Assembly (NCBI GenBank): GCA_902766815.1
Contig: CACXEZ010000089.1
Location: 1-6,415, forward strand
Origin: an uncultured Erysipelotrichaceae bacterium
Lineage (GTDB): Bacteria; Bacillota_I; Bacilli_A; RF39; UBA660
DNA: 6,415 nucleotides
Direction: 5' to 3'
In this document: positions 5,912 to 6,415 of the stretch, in pieces
Layout: the number at the start of each line of letters is the position of its first letter
Numbering within the stretch: position 1 is the stretch's first letter
The notes under the pieces: model-generated
Databases searched by the model: none
Told to the model about the DNA's origin: nothing
Seen by the model: only the letters and a program-made list of their open reading frames with translations
Made by a program: the position numbers and the translations under genes

Positions 5912-6415
5912 TTAAATCGCCGCAATTTTTTTCATAATAATTTTAACTTCATTCACATAGTCTACTAATGTTTCTATCTTCTTTTCATTCTCTAGCTCAT
6001 CAATACTTTCTTGAATTATATTTAATAAGTCTTGCTCAATACTATTTTTAATTTCTTTATCCAATAGTTCCACATCTAGCATATCATGATATAATTCAAT
6101 AATATATCTTGTAGTAAATTGTTCTTTCAACTCACTAGTCATTTCAACTAGGTTATTTATTTTTATAATATTATTACATGTTACTAATTGATTGAGTATA
6201 TTAATACTATTTATTTTGTCAGTTATATATATACTAGCACCAAGAGTTAGTATTATTTAAACTTAATTCAATATTATTTTGCTCTATTTTAAGTAATTCT
6301 TCTTGATATTGCTTGATTGAAATATCTATATATCCATTCAATCTCTTTAAATATTTATTTCGTCTAGAAATATCCAAAATTCTAGATATGTATAATATAT
6401 TTTTAATGATATCTA
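5912..6415 (-). pseudogene. Frameshifted C-terminal part of an unknown helical protein
   Basis: The 3' end of a minus-strand gene that enters from the right edge. From 6413 one frame reads 59 codons (through NKYLKRLNGYIDISIKQYQE) to TAG 6236-6234. A second frame, open from 6256 to the TAA at 5914-5912, continues for 114 codons. The two overlap at 6234-6259, so one net extra base (or two lost) breaks the gene there. The second frame contains ATG 6142, from which a 76-residue product (MTSELKEQFTTRYIIELYHD and on) could be called; that ATG has no binding site before it and the frame is open for 38 codons upstream, so it is more likely internal. The protein is rich in Glu, Lys, Ile, Leu and Asn and is probably mostly helical, with a coiled-coil-like C-terminus. 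There is no motif I recognise. Its promoter and N-terminus are outside the window. A sequencing error rather than true decay remains possible. Confidence 0.6.

Noticed and set aside
1..6415. CRISPR array, tRNA or rRNA gene, insertion sequence or phage attachment site
   Set aside because: No regularly spaced repeats, cloverleaf with conserved arms, rRNA-like stretch, transposase motif or terminal inverted repeats with target duplication were seen on either strand.

Overview
The window is AT-rich DNA that looks like a low-GC Bacillota genome, probably a Bacilli-type or gut-associated lineage. The evidence is strong AAGGTGAT-type Shine-Dalgarno sites, GTG starts, tight ATGA-type gene overlaps, and UGA used as a stop (it ends the tadZ-like gene) while UGG encodes tryptophan. 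I cannot assign a genus from the sequence.

Positions 1-168 hold a terminator-like hairpin, left over from whatever lies upstream, and then an extended -10 promoter. Positions 178-4696 are a compact plus-strand operon for a monoderm Tad (tight adherence) pilus machine, in the order TadE-like minor pilin, TadG/TadE-like pseudopilin, TadZ-like MinD/ParA ATPase, TadA (CpaF) secretion ATPase, TadB and TadC. In the inferred model TadZ marks or positions the site at the membrane, TadA powers assembly from the cytoplasm, TadB and TadC form the inner-membrane platform, and the two single-span pseudopilins are assembled on that platform. No major Flp pilin, TadV-type prepilin peptidase or TadD is in the window, so the set shown is incomplete.

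Positions 4772-5491 encode a full-length YebC/TACO1-family protein with its own promoter in the 75-base gap after tadC. No terminator separates it from the pilus operon, so some read-through is likely.

From 5492 to the end the DNA looks decayed. A plus-strand remnant (about 5511-5787) is readable only by joining two frames. It faces a minus-strand gene (5912 to the right edge) whose reading continues well above its first ATG and is broken by one net frameshift near 6234-6259. A nearly perfect hairpin with an A8 arm and a T8 arm (5821-5854) sits between them and can act as a terminator in both directions. I recognise neither decayed gene. The most useful results beyond routine annotation are the hidden extension and frameshift of the minus-strand gene, the decayed ORF after yebC, the abrupt change in synonymous codon use along the Tad operon, and the missing pilin and peptidase.
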